From: Myrmaecium sp. VS I D KN 1
Taxonomy: Eukaryota > Ascomycota > Dothideomycetes > Valsariales > Valsariaceae
NCBI GenBank assembly: GCA_019775845.1
Contig: JADQAV010000008.1
Span: 558,001 to 622,000, forward strand
DNA length: 64,000 nt
Direction: 5' to 3'
Shown one piece after another: positions 49,647 through 60,507 of the stretch (positions are counted from its first letter, which is position 1; every line of letters starts with the position of its first letter). The position numbers were made by a program, and so were the translations under genes. The notes under the pieces were generated by a model, which was not told the DNA's origin, made no database searches, and saw nothing but the letters and a program-made list of their open reading frames with translations.

Positions 49647-51102
49647 CTACTCCCTATCCAATCGCCCTCGCCAATCCTTGACGTGATCGCTGATGACCTT
49701 GGCGGCCTGTTCGGGGGTGAAGTTGCGGCCGATGGCCTCGACGAAGTCGCCCTCGGGATCTGCGGGGAGGGGGTTGGCGTCAGCGGGGGTGTTTTCCTTT
49801 TTTTTTTCCACATCCGGCACACAAAGGACTGTTGATTGAATGGATGCAGCAGCCTCCCCCCAATTTGCCAGGGCACGGGGGTCGGAATCAGCCCTACGAG
49901 GTGCGGGGAGGAGACGTACCCATCAAGTAAAAGTAGATGCTGTGATCGACCAGGTAATCCTGGCCGGGCTTGACGTTGGGCGGGGTGGAGAAGTAGACGC
50001 GGTAGGCCTTGCAGGTCGCCTTGACGTTTTCCCACGTGCCCGTCAGGCCGAGGATGTCCGGGTGGAACTCCTTCAGGTAGCTCTTGAGCACGGCCGGGGT
50101 GTCGCGGGCGGGATCGCAGGTTATGAAGATCGGCCGGAGCACGTTGCCGTTGCTCTCCTTCACCTTGTCGATCATGACGGCCATCTTGTCCAGCTCCTCC
50201 GGGCAGATGTCCGGGCAGTGCGTGAAGCCGAAGTACACCTGTGTCGGTGCGATTGTACGTCAGCGGAGGGAAAAAAGAAAAGAAAACCTGCCATGAGCGG
50301 ATCCGCACGCAGGCAGCCAGAGCGAACAGGCTAGACGGGCCAACACACGCAAGCATGCATCACCCGCCCACCCACCGCAGCCTTACGCAATCGCACAGCC
50401 TCCCGCAACCATCCTTTGACCTACCAGCGCGTATTTCCCCTTCATCGTCTCATGCGTGAACGGCTTGCCGTCGTGGTCGATGAGTTCGAACTCGCCGCCG
50501 ACCTTGGGCTTCCCGATCCCCTTGGTCGCCTCCGCAATCCGCTTCCGCTCCATCCGGGCCTTCTCGTAGCGGAAGTAGACGACCAGGCCGGCACCGGCGG
50601 CGAGGAAGAGCGCGCCCGCCGTGAGCGAGAAGGGCTAGTATAACAGAGCAATTCCATAGGTCAGCTTTCGTTCTTTCTATCTATCTTACCTTCTAACTTT
50701 CTTTCTTTCCTGCTTGCTTTCCCCCCGCCAGCTCATAACAAGCCAAACGGCGAGTGCAGGAAAGAAAGAAAAAAAAAAAAAGCAAGCTTCCAGCAGCCTA
50801 CGCCCAAGCCAGGTCGAAGGAAGCACACATACCCCAGATTTCGTCCGCGACTTCGCCTCCTGCACCGTCTTGTAAGCTCGCCGCGAGCTCGTCGCGAACG
50901 TCCGGAGCGGCGCGCCGCATCGGTGGGCGATCATCGATCGTTGCTGCTGTGGCCGCGGGGAAGAGAGATGGTGGAGCGACGGCGACCGCGGCGTGGCGCG
51001 GGAGAGGAGAGGTTGGGCGGCGTGGAACTCGGCGCACGGCGAGGCGCGCCAGAGCAAACGCGCCCGCCAGGCGTGGGATAGTGGTGAGAAGGACGGAGGC
51101 AT
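49647..51102 (-). CDS. sco1: Sco1-type copper chaperone for cytochrome c oxidase
   Basis: Mitochondrial inner-membrane thioredoxin-fold protein that delivers copper to the CuA site of Cox2. Exons: 51102-50833, 50634-50425, 50238-49920, 49759-49647; introns of 198, 186 and 160 bp; 303 aa. The first ~85 residues are Arg/Ser-rich and lack acids (presequence). One TM (about 91-111, PFSLTAGALFLAAGAGLVVYF) follows, then the soluble intermembrane-space domain. The copper ligands are present: Cys168 and Cys172 in HCPDICPEE and His259 in DYLVDHSIYFYL. FTHCPDICPEELDKM and ITCDPARDTP are typical Sco motifs. The first in-frame ATG is 51102. The downstream end is 134 bp from an unresolved C-run, but the coding sequence is not affected. 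Confidence 0.94.
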
Positions 51103-51597
51103 CGTCGTTGTCGGGCGGGTTTTCGTGAGCAGCAAGCTGTGACGCGGCGGTGCTCCGGGAACTTTCAGATGTGAGGCCTAAACCCCGGAGGGTTCCGAAG
51201 ATCAGCCGATGGGTTTGCTGACACACATTTCTTCACACTACGACACCTCGTTGCCGAGGCTGTGGAGTCTCTAAAGTCATTTGACGCTCCGCACATAGCA
51301 CAAAGATTCATAATACCAGAACGGCTTTTTTTTGTTCGAGTGATGCCAGAGCACCACCATCGCAAATCATAGGTATCTAATAATACATTGTGCCGGAGCT
51401 TCGTAACTACGATTACCGTTCAGCCATAGCAACATGATCCTCTAACTTTTATATGAGCCCGAAACTTTCATACGCCATGCATCGCTTGCAATGCCCATGA
51501 ACGCCGCGATGATAAATCATGTCAAGTCCAAACAAATTGCAGACCCGTCACCATCTAAAAAAAGGTTCGAGATCCACAAAAATCAAGATGCGGCTTT
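51103..51597. other. Intergenic region
   Basis: 495 bp between the sco1 start and the MFS gene stop, AT-richer than the flanks. It serves as sco1 promoter and MFS 3' UTR. No gene is seen. Confidence 0.5.
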
Positions 51598-53511
51598 TTA
51601 AGGACCAGCGGCGAACTTGCTTTTCGCCCGCAGAATTGGTCCGTACTTCCACAATAGGAAAGGAGCCGGAATGCCCAGCCCCATGGCGATGAAACCCAGC
51701 AAGCTATTTCCCCAGCCGTAATCTAGTGAGGCGTACATGTACGGCGCGAAGAGCGGAAACCCAAAGCCGGCCAGGGACCGCAGCACGGTGGCGGCGGCGA
51801 CGGCGGACGCGGCGAAGCGGGTGTAGGAGTCCACAAGATACGTTTGAATGCACTGGAAGCCCACGATGACGCCGGCGCAGAAGATGCAGGTCCCGATGTT
51901 AGGCATGATCCAGTGGACCTTGGCTTGCGCCGACCAGCCGTACCAGAACAGGCCGATGGGGACGAGGAGGGAGGCCGGGATCATCAGGGGGACGCGGAAC
52001 TCCGGCTTGCCGGTGTTCGACCCGCTCTTCTTCTTCAAGCGACGGTAGATGTGGTCGTTGATGGGAGCGCTGATTTGCGTGCCGAGGAAACAGCCAAGAC
52101 CGAGGGAGATGTAGTTGAGACCTTCGATGCCGACGCTCTCGCCGTATTTCTCCGTCCATAAAGTCGGGAAGGTGCTCAGGACAAGATACATCAAGCCGTA
52201 CAGGTAGGCCATATAAATTGCTAGAACCTGTACGATTGGCTGAGTCGCCAACAGCCGGAACGGTCTGATCATAGCTGTTCTTAAGAGCTTTGCCAGGGTA
52301 CGGTCCGGTTGCTCAAACTCAGTGTGAAGGGCGGTGTTCCCAGTCTCTTTCCGCAGCCTATCGGCCTTCTGCTTGAGGAGTTTGGGGGCGTAAGTCTCCT
52401 GGAGGAAGAACAGGCCGGCGAATTGAATAATCCCGCACGCAATGCTCGTTGCGCTGTGGATATCGATTAGCAGGTGCATGTCAGCTTAAGCATCGTCGTG
52501 TACTCACTAGAATGCCCATCGCCATGTTGTGTTCTCGGTAATGAAACCACCGGCAATTGGCCCTATAGCAGGACCTAGCAGCGGCGCAAGGCTGTATATG
52601 CTAATAGCCCTGCCTCTTTGCTCCGGCTGGAACAAATCACTCAGCAGGCCACCACCAATAGCCAGAGGGGCCGAACCTCCCAGACCGCTCATGAACCTGA
52701 AGCCAAGCATCTGGGACTTGTTCTGCGCGAATCCACAGCCGAGGTTCCACGCCAGATACACCAGGTTTGCCAGTTGCAGCACGGGAACGCGGCCGTAGAT
52801 TTCGGACAGGGGTCCCAGGAACAAGGGGCCGATGGCGTAGGCCAGGATGAAGATACTCAAGACAAGCTGCTGCTCGACTTCGTTCGTGATGTTGAAGTCC
52901 TTGGAGATGGTTTGGATAGCCGGAGCAACCATGCTGGATGACACAGGCGAGATCAGGGTAAAGCACGAAACAATCAGCGTCGCCGCCCACTTGCGCTTGA
53001 ACGACCAGTTCTTCGGGTTCTGAGGGTCGTCCGGGCCATCCCACGTCACCTAAACATTTCCTGTTAGTCCAACGCACGGCAGCTTCGTCTCCAGTTCCCC
53101 AGGGCCTCGACGTACCAGGTTGGGGTCTTTGGCCGACCGAGAAGACCTTCTCCGAGCGAACTTTTCGCCCTGGGCCTTCTCAATGTCGACGTCTCTTTCA
53201 TCGGGAATGCCTCCCCTGATCTCGGCCACGGGCTCATTCCCAGATAAAGCTTTGTCCTCCTCTTCGTGGTCCTGTTCGCTCACGTCGGATGCTTCACTGG
53301 TATTACTGCTCTCATTGTCGTCGGAACGACCGGAAGCCGTTTTCTTTAGGCTGTCATCTTGAGACTCTGAGTGGTTGCTGTGATACACAGAGTGGTCATC
53401 CAGGTGATTGGCCGACATAAGTCGACTTAATTGCGGAGAAGAGGGCCTGCTCGGTCGTGAGGCGGTGCGTCCTATGGACTGCCCTGTGTGGGTCCGGCCA
53501 AGGTCTGGCAT
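51598..53511 (-). CDS. MFS drug:H+ antiporter, DHA1 family
   Basis: Twelve-span major facilitator, DHA1 (polyamine/multidrug, Tpo/Flr-like) type, expected in the plasma membrane. Exons: 53511-53116, 53049-52508, 52453-51598; introns of 66 and 54 bp; 597 aa. A long hydrophilic N-terminus (about 130 residues, Ser/Asp/Glu-rich, likely phosphorylated) precedes the family entry motif DPQNPKNWS (about 140-148). Motif A between TM2 and TM3 reads LGPLSEIYGRVPV; motif C in TM5 reads LLGPAIGPIAGGFI; both are diagnostic of 12-TM H+ antiporters. A central loop of about 60 polar residues separates the halves. The C-terminal WKYGPILRAKSKFA tail is typical. The substrate is unknown; no biosynthetic genes flank it. 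Confidence 0.9.
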
Positions 53512-54625
53512 GGCACGAAGATTTGACGTTGTTGCTGGGCAATGCTATACGTGAACCCGCCCGATCGGTTCGATGCTGAGACGGTGAAGGTATGACGACC
53601 GAGGTCCCAGGGCTCAGGAAACGCAGTGCGAAGTGTACGAGCACGGGAAGGAAGATTGACGGGTCGGTCACAGGCTTGTCTTTAGCAACGACGGGGCGGC
53701 CATGGTCTAAATAAAAAGAGGCCTGCATCAGCAAAGGCGGTCGGTGTCCGTGGACAGGACCGGCGGTCTAATATCCGTTCCATCGAGCGGCAGCGCGCCG
53801 ACCGTCCGCGGACGTGGGCCGGTGGGGGGTTGCATCTCCATTGTCCGTTCGGATACTCGGCACGGTACGAGGGAGATGGATGCCAAATTTCTGGTACAGG
53901 CCCGGCAGCGGTCCGTCAACCCCGGCGGCACCCAATCAGCGCCATCCCTCATCACAGCCACATCGGAAAGCCACAGCGGACAGACTGGGGTCGGGGCCTT
54001 GGGCATCAGGGACGGCATTGCCAAGACACGAGACGAGTGGGACCGCGGCAGGACGGCAGGACGGCACCCTGGTCGGCCGATGGAGCTTGTTTTGCTCCGC
54101 TCCGTCGTGGATCTGAAGTGTTTGTTTGGTTCTCGTATCCTCAAACTCATTCCCCCTGAACCGTTCTACCATGGGGTACACAAGAGATGCTGTCTCTCCA
54201 GGACTGTTCCTGCCGTCCCTTGTGGCACAGGGATGATGACGGATGCGGCGCACAGGGAGTGTGACCGGTTCACCATCAGCCAAGGCGAGATCATGGTGAT
54301 AACCATAAACCGATCTGGTCAAGCGACCATCGGATCCCTGTCGCAAGATCTGTTGTGGCGCAGGACGGTCGTTACACGGCTACTACTACACCGAACAGAT
54401 TCATCAGAGAAATAGAACCCGTATATTTGGGTCTCTCCAGGAGTAATAGCTGCTCATGATACACGACAGAAGCGATGACTGTAAGGGATCACACCTGATG
54501 ATTACATCGGTTGCGGCAAGGACAGACGACACCGGCCCTACGGATACATGTGTCCGGTCCTTTGCTCGTGATGGATAAGTGACAGCTCGACGAGACAGAA
54601 ACGAAGGGAATGTTAACCGCGCTGC
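53512..54625. other. Intergenic region, 1.1 kb
   Basis: Upstream of the MFS gene and downstream of the TPR-like gene, both minus. A 223-codon plus-strand frame (53744-54415) begins with GTG, has no ATG for its first ~45 codons and overlaps open antisense frames, so I do not call it. Otherwise nothing recognisable. Confidence 0.45.
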
Positions 54626-56491
54626 TCAGATAATGGAGAATCGTCCTGACCCCCGCGAGTTCGAAAAGAGCGTGGATGAGGCCTCAACCCTGACCTTCCT
54701 CAATTTGTTTTCCACCTCCCGGATCTCATTGCTCCATCGTTCTGCGTCGTTCTCATGCGCATTCCCATCTGCATCCTCATTCGACGAAGCCCACCATCCG
54801 CCTAACCAACTCCCGCTTTTCTTCTCCGGTGCACCCTCCGTTGACTTCTCCGCCAGTAACGTCTTGGCCATCGTCAGCCAGTTCTCCAAAGCAACCTCGG
54901 CGCACTTGGCGCACTTTTTGCGCAAGTCCGCCGTGTGCTGTTGATTGTGCATCCCCTGTAAGGCCATCTGGACTGCCTCGCGCGTGAAATTAAGTCCGGC
55001 CTCCCGGTCCTGGCGTTTGCGGGAGTTGGCGAACATAATCTCGCCTATGTACGTCATGACCGCGGCCTCGTCGCAGAACTCTTCCGAGGTACGCTGAAGA
55101 GGGTCATCGCCGGCTTTGGAAAGGGGAGGATAGCGAGCCAAGGTGAAAAAGTTGATTGCCGTCTCCACGGGGGACTGAGGACGCTCTCGCCGATCGATTT
55201 CAGGGCCTTGCGGGGCGGAGCGGCGGGCTCGAAGGACGGAAAGATATATTGGTAGGGCGGAAGAGATGTCTGAAGTCTGAGCTTTGTGCGTTGCAAGGGC
55301 TGTTGCGGCCTTGAGGATGTTAGGAGTGACGTAGGGTGCTGAGCCAGAGATGACTCCGGTCGATTTATCGATGATAGCAGATGAATCGGGCACGCCGGAG
55401 GAAGCAATGTCAACGGCCCACTTGAACATTTCACCAGCAGCGTCCGGTTGATTTTTGAAATCAAGCCACTCAGCATACCCGAGTGCAGCAGTAAGCCGTT
55501 GTTCCGTTGTGAGGCCTTTGGAGGTAAGAGCTCTCATATAAAACGTCTCCGGTGGTTCGTACACAGGCACGCAATTCTCTTCCAAAGGTTGCACACCGGC
55601 TGTCGGAGGCATTGGCCTTGGCTCGGGATTGGAGGGGCCGACAACGAACTCCTTCGGGTAGGCCTGATTCGTATTCTTGTCTTTGACGAGTCCATCGAGC
55701 ATTTCCGCAGCTTTGGCGCAGCCCATGAGAGCGTCAAAATAGCCCTGTCGCCATTCCTCACTCTTGCCAGTCAGATCGTAACCGCCTTTCCCGACTCCAG
55801 GTATCAGGATCCCTCCTTCACCCTGCTCCACGAGGCCCTTTCCATCTTTGTTCGGGTCTTCCAACCGCTCCAGCAACACCTTATATTGCTTCCCCGCCCT
55901 GGCCCAATTTGTGTTGGTGGCTGGATGAAAATCTTGATCTTCCTCGGCTTTGGCAGCTCGTAATGTGAACTTCGAAAACCAGCTCCACTCGTCCGGCGCT
56001 GGGAAAGTTCTTTCTATCCGTGAGTTCGTCCAACCGTATGATGCGATCAACCCGAGAGCAATGATCGCCCAACCGTAGGCGGTGTATTTCAGGGTAAGCT
56101 GTGCTTGCTCCTTGATGTAGGCTCTGGTCTCCGTGGTGAGCAGACGATTGAGGTGCCAGTGGCCAGGATGCTGCCGTGATGCCAAGCGTCCAGATGTGGG
56201 AGAGAGGAACGGGAGTTGAGGCCGGACATGGCTGTGGGAGTATAGAAGAAGCCGCGAGCTCTGGGTGAACCGGCGAGGCGCAGGTTGAGAATCTTGTGGT
56301 CGCGGAGGACGTATGTACGGCTTCAACCGGCTCGTTAGTGATCGTGGAGTGGGCATGGTGGGTGCCCTGCGCATGTTCAGCGGAGAGAAGCTCGGAGGAG
56401 CCTTGATGGGGATGCCAGAGCATGGACCATCAGTGATCGGTGCGCCAAGATGCGGAGCAGAAGTTCCAGCCTGGACCCTGAAGGCGGTCAT
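54626..56491 (-). CDS. Mitochondrial-type membrane protein with TPR-like helical domain
   Basis: Fungal protein without an experimentally named relative I can cite. Single exon, up to 621 aa from 56491. Internal ATGs at 56374 and 56356 give N-termini (MRRAPTMPTPRSL, MPTPRSLTSRL) that look more like mitochondrial presequences, being Arg/Ser-rich with no acids to about residue 120. One transmembrane helix follows (about 139-153, YGWAIIALGLIASYGW), then a long soluble part with helical pairs spaced like degenerate tetratricopeptide repeats (QGYFDALMGCAKAAEMLDG, RLTAALGYAEWLD and ILKAATALATHKAQ, ending in LRKKCAKCAEVALENWLTMAK). An acidic, Trp-containing linker and coiled-coil end the chain. The topology suggests an inner-membrane anchored adaptor. 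Some databases label similar fungal proteins as transporters, which the single TM does not support. Confidence 0.75.
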   Translation of the reverse strand: MTAFRVQAGTSAPHLGAPITDGPCSGIPIKAPPSFSPLNMRRAPTMPTPRSLTSRLKPYIRPPRPQDSQPAPRRFTQSSRLLLYSHSHVRPQLPFLSPTSGRLASRQHPGHWHLNRLLTTETRAYIKEQAQLTLKYTAYGWAIIALGLIASYGWTNSRIERTFPAPDEWSWFSKFTLRAAKAEEDQDFHPATNTNWARAGKQYKVLLERLEDPNKDGKGLVEQGEGGILIPGVGKGGYDLTGKSEEWRQGYFDALMGCAKAAEMLDGLVKDKNTNQAYPKEFVVGPSNPEPRPMPPTAGVQPLEENCVPVYEPPETFYMRALTSKGLTTEQRLTAALGYAEWLDFKNQPDAAGEMFKWAVDIASSGVPDSSAIIDKSTGVISGSAPYVTPNILKAATALATHKAQTSDISSALPIYLSVLRARRSAPQGPEIDRRERPQSPVETAINFFTLARYPPLSKAGDDPLQRTSEEFCDEAAVMTYIGEIMFANSRKRQDREAGLNFTREAVQMALQGMHNQQHTADLRKKCAKCAEVALENWLTMAKTLLAEKSTEGAPEKKSGSWLGGWWASSNEDADGNAHENDAERWSNEIREVENKLRKVRVEASSTLFSNSRGSGRFSII

Positions 56492-56601
56492 TCCATACCC
56501 CTGCAGCTGCCGGCAGAAAATAATTTGGCGTCGTAAAATTCCGGAGAAGCTTGAACCTTTCTAAACTCGAACAACGTTTGCACCAATACCTATATTTCAG
56601 C
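56492..56601. promoter_or_regulatory. Compact bidirectional promoter (TPR-like gene / nop6)
   Basis: 110 bp separate the outermost start codons, or 227-245 bp if the TPR-like protein starts at an internal ATG. The core has an AT-rich patch (aaaataatttgg ... gtaaaattcc). No exact PAC or RRPE ribosome-biogenesis box is seen. Confidence 0.45.
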
Positions 56602-57819
56602 ATGTCGGAGACCAAGATATCAGACGAGAAGCGGAAGAGGAAGGAGGACAAAGCGGCCAAGAAGGCGAAAAAGGAGGAGCACAAGAAGAACAAGCAGGCT
56701 GACGGAACAACCGCAGAGGATGCGTCGAAAATGGAGATTGACGAGCCTGCGACTGAGAAGCCCGTGAAGAACAAAGAGGAGAAGAAGGAGAAGAAGGATA
56801 AGAAAGAGAAGAAAGACAAGAAGGAGAAAAAGGACAAGAAAGAGAAGAAGGAGAAGAAGGACAAAAGCGAGACTCTGGAAGCCACTGACGCTGCGCCATC
56901 CGCTGCCGAAGAGCCTGTTGCCGAAAGCGAAAGGCAGAGCAAGAAGTCCAAGAAGCGAAAGCTCGAGGAAACTTCAGAGGAGGCGAAAGAGGAGCTGATC
57001 AAGGAGAATAACACCGCCGAGAACGGCGAGAGTGCGCCAGCGAAGAAGAAAGCTAAAAAGGGCAAGAACGGAAAGACTGAGACCGCCGCGCCTGCGGAGC
57101 CTCCGGTCGCTGAGCAGGCGAATACCGACGATGCTGAAGAGCAAGACGGTGCACAGGGCCCTCAGAAGGCCGTCCGGTTCATCTGCTTCATCGGTATGAT
57201 CCACTGTCGGCTTGGGTCATGCACAATGCACCTTGCTAATCCAACGCAGGTAACCTGCCATTCTCTTGCACGGATGAGGACCTCAAGAAGCACTTCGAAA
57301 AAGTCCAACCGAGTCACATCAGACATATCACCGACAAGGACAGCAAGAAGTCCAAGGGTTACGCGTTCGTGGAGTTCGATAACTACGACCGCATGAAGAC
57401 GTGTCTGAAGCTCTACCACCACTCCAGTTTCGACGACGGGAAGTCGCCGGCGCGAAAAATCAACGTAGAACTCACGTATGTATTCCTTCCATCTAGTTAT
57501 GATCTTGAACACCTCTGTCACCACTTTTGCTAACCTGCGTCGGTACAGTGCCGGTGGTGGTGGCAACGCTGAAGGTCGCAAGGAGAAGCTCAAATACAAG
57601 AACGAGAGACTCTCCGAGCAGCGCCGCAGACGCATCGAAGAAGAAGAGAAGGTGAAGGCGAGGAAGGAGAAGAAGCAGCAGAGGTTTGGAGGAAAAGGCA
57701 AGAACAATCAGGCCAATAACAAGAAGCCCGAGCCGGCTCCTGCCGCTCCTGCGATCGAAGCGTCTGGCGACCATGCTGGGATCCATCCCAGCCGTCTCGC
57801 ACAGATGCAGAGAAGGTGA
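56602..57819 (+). CDS. nop6: Nop6-like nucleolar RRM protein
   Basis: RNA-binding protein resembling yeast Nop6, a 90S/small-subunit ribosome biogenesis factor of the nucleolus. Exons: 56602-57193, 57250-57475, 57549-57819; introns of 56 and 73 bp; 362 aa. The N-terminal ~185 residues are an extreme Lys/Glu/Asp tract with tandem KKEKKDK-type units (about residues 54-90), flanked by two basic stretches that could act as nuclear/nucleolar signals. One RRM lies at about 191-275: RNP2 is ICFIGNL (completed by the first splice) and RNP1 is KGYAFVEF. The C-terminus is a basic coiled-coil (RLSEQRRRRIEEEEKVKARKEKK) ending in GIHPSRLAQMQ, a conserved-looking tail. It is divergent from the TPR-like gene. 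Confidence 0.85.
56761..56871 (+). repeat. Coding minisatellite (KKEKKDK units) in nop6
   Basis: A purine-only tract of repeated aag-aag-gag/gac codons, about eight imperfect units, encodes an alternating Lys/Glu/Asp helix. It lies within exon 1 of the Nop6-like gene and stays in frame. Confidence 0.8.
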
Positions 57820-58491
57820 TAGAATGGCCTGCCTCTTGGCTGCCTCTTTCTCTCTATAGCAACGCCTCGACACGTTTCGACATACACATACTTCACGAGT
57901 GCCGGACGACCTGGGACATCCGTCTAAAATGCCGAGACCGCCACAGGAGAACAATGGGCGCGCCTGAAGCTGGAAGTCGTGAAGTCCGAATGAGTGCCTT
58001 GGAGCTTATACGCCTACGAGCTTGGCGAAGTATACAATCCAGACTTCTCTGGAGTGTCTGATACACAGCATGGTACGATAATGGTGTCATATCTTGGGTT
58101 GGAACTACGACAGGACCATTGGACAATGATGGTCATCGAATGGGAATTGAATAGACCGCTTGTTTCAGTCGCAGAATCTTTCACGTTGAACGTTTATCTG
58201 CAGTTTTTCGGAAGCAATTGCATTGATCGGATAATTAGCTAAGAATTTGGAGTAAAACGCCTGGTATAGAAGCCATACCACTGCATCCGGTATCTCATGG
58301 TGATATGGTGTTTAACCGCAGTGCTATTTTGATATCCTAGTCTGGGCTCTTCCGTGCTCATAATAAACAAAATTGACTCATAGAAGTAGAAAAAGGCCTC
58401 TCCATATGTGCAGAACCCCAAGATCCTTCTAGAGCAAACGCACATAACGCATCACCCCGACGGAAGGATGTCTATACAACACCGCTATTCG
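57820..58491. other. Convergent 3' intergenic region
   Basis: 672 bp between the nop6 (plus) and the single-pass membrane protein (minus) stops. AT-rich from 58130 to 58400, consistent with 3' UTRs. No gene is seen. Confidence 0.5.
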
Positions 58492-59748
58492 TTAATCACC
58501 CCGACGCCTCTGCGTCGTACGCAAGCTGCCCGGGTAATCCTCATCGCCAAACCCTCCAAAGCCGCCCTCCCTCTCCGGCCGGCCATACTGCTCGACCAAG
58601 GAGAGATATTCCTGAGCAGGCGAAGCGGACGTGTAATCGCCATGCCCTTCCTCCCGTATGACGTCGGCGCGATCGTTTGCGGCGCGATTGTACCTCCTCG
58701 TGTTCAGGCCCCTGATGCCATAGTTGGCCGGGCCGCCCGGCTGCACGCTTTGGATGTCGTCCGTATCCGCCCTGCTGAAATGCGACGAGGGCGCCGGCGG
58801 AACGTACGGGTAACGAGGACCAGGCTGATGAGCCTGGGTCGGCCGGGGAGGAGGGCTCCCAGTGCGAAAGCCACGATCCCCGTTCGTGGTGCGGCCGTGA
58901 TACAACGGTGTTCCGGGGCTTGCTTGACCGACGACGGTGGTGCTACCGGACGCGCCGCTGCCGACGAGGCTAGTGAATGGCGGCGTTCGGGTTTGTCCGG
59001 GTTCTACGGGATGAGCGAACGTGGACCACCTGGTGATATTGGATTCGTTTTGACCTCGATCAGTATCAGGGCGGCTTGGGACGTGCAGTTCTGGTGCCCT
59101 TGATCCGTAAGGTTCCGGTTTCCAGGTGCCATTGTTGTAATATGGAGAGGTCGGTGACCGAGGATTTCTGGAACTACCTTGGTATACGTCGGCCGTACTA
59201 GGCCCGCCGTTGGCATGCTGAAAAGACCTGTTGAAACCACTTGGCGCAGTCGTTTGGTGAGGCGGTACCTGTCCGTCAGCCTTCGGAAGCTGTTCACTGA
59301 CTGTGATGCCCCTCCACTTGTCCTTCCTCATCCTGTAGGCTATCCACAGTACTATAGCGATCAAAGCGGCTAAGCCTAGTGAAAGAGCTAGGATTTTCCA
59401 CCCCGAAAATCCCGAAGGGTGGGTGAAGTCATGTTTGCTCTCCGGTACAGCTGTTGGCGCACTTGGTGTAGGTAAGAACGAGCGTATAGGAGCGGTAACG
59501 ATTGTCGTAGTGTAAACTGTAGTATCCCACACTTCTGTTGATATAGCCTGAGCAGCCTTTTCCGACAACGCTGCGGAGCTTATCATGTCCTTGAGCGCAG
59601 AGTTCGTCGCGGTGGACGAGGCAGTTGCGAGAAGGTTCATTGTGGTTGACGCAACATTTGTCGATGGTGTTGGAGTTGGCGGTGTTGTTGAGGCCGTTTT
59701 CGGCGGAAGGCTGGAATAACGGCCTCCGCCAAGGTAGAGCCATGACAT
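58492..59748 (-). CDS. Single-pass membrane protein, Ser/Thr-rich, unknown function
   Basis: Not recognised as a named family. Single exon, 418 aa. Residues 14-110 are Ser/Thr/Pro-rich (likely O-glycosylated), one strong transmembrane helix lies at about 118-138 (ILALSLGLAALIAIVLWIAYR) followed by a basic stop-transfer RMRKDKWR, and a 270-residue Pro/Gly/Tyr-rich disordered cytoplasmic tail ends in RRRGD. This layout resembles Mid2/Wsc-type wall sensors, but there is no WSC domain and no clear N-terminal signal peptide (MSWLYLGGGRYSS is short and weak). A missed 5' exon supplying a signal sequence is therefore possible. The neighbouring TOK1 gene on the same strand is 760 bp upstream. Confidence 0.65.
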   Translation of the reverse strand: MSWLYLGGGRYSSLPPKTASTTPPTPTPSTNVASTTMNLLATASSTATNSALKDMISSAALSEKAAQAISTEVWDTTVYTTTIVTAPIRSFLPTPSAPTAVPESKHDFTHPSGFSGWKILALSLGLAALIAIVLWIAYRMRKDKWRGITVSEQLPKADGQVPPHQTTAPSGFNRSFQHANGGPSTADVYQGSSRNPRSPTSPYYNNGTWKPEPYGSRAPELHVPSRPDTDRGQNESNITRWSTFAHPVEPGQTRTPPFTSLVGSGASGSTTVVGQASPGTPLYHGRTTNGDRGFRTGSPPPRPTQAHQPGPRYPYVPPAPSSHFSRADTDDIQSVQPGGPANYGIRGLNTRRYNRAANDRADVIREEGHGDYTSASPAQEYLSLVEQYGRPEREGGFGGFGDEDYPGSLRTTQRRRGD

Positions 59749-60507
59749 GGTTCGCTCAGGGTAAGATTGGACCTGCAGAAGACTTTCTCCCTACAACGGA
59801 GACTGTTAATAAGCTACTGGTTAAGTGAGTGTCATGAAGTATTGCTAATAGTAGTTTCAGTTTGTCACACCGAACAAAGAATATCTAGCGTCGCGACCCG
59901 CACGCCAGAAATCGTTACCTACATACGTAAAACCATGTGAGCACGTCACTAACCAGGAAAAAACAAGGCCATTACCCATTCACGCCGGTCAGTGACATGT
60001 ATAGTCGATTAGAGGTGGTTGTTCCACGCGAACGACGGTGCAGACGCCTGACGACGGCCTCAGGAACGGAAATCATCGTCTGGCGAGCGCCTGCCACGTG
60101 TTGAGGCACGTATCAGGTCAAAAACACGACTATAGAATTCTGTTCACACCATGTATGATGACTCGATTGAGGTTGTTGCTTGAAGAAAACATTTCAGCCG
60201 GACAATAATGACCCAAGGCCATACAATGAGCATGTATGGGGAGAGTAAGCAAAAAGAGAATGGAAAGGATACCGAGAAAGGTGAACGACATGAAAGATTT
60301 TCAGAAACCGATACTACTAATGACACATGTGTCAGGATGTTGATGCAAAGAGACGGTTATGTGAACCAAAATCATTTACATTCCGTAATGGAAGTTCAGA
60401 TAGCAGGAGACCTAGAAATCGAAGACATGCCTGAAAGAAACGAAAGAGTAGCGAGGCAGGAGCATAAAATCGGCTGCAAGAATCGCAGACATGATGGACT
60501 GAGAATA
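59749..60507. other. Intergenic region
   Basis: 759 bp between the membrane-protein start and the TOK1 stop. AT-rich near 60130-60330 (TOK1 3' UTR). I see nothing else supportable. Confidence 0.5.

Noticed and set aside
53744-54415. 223-codon plus-strand frame in an intergenic region
   Set aside because: Starts with GTG, lacks ATG for about 45 codons, overlaps antisense frames and shows no motif; probably MFS promoter sequence.
54626-56491. Permease/transporter label for the TPR-like protein
   Set aside because: Only one transmembrane segment and an N-terminal presequence are visible; helical repeats fit an adaptor better.
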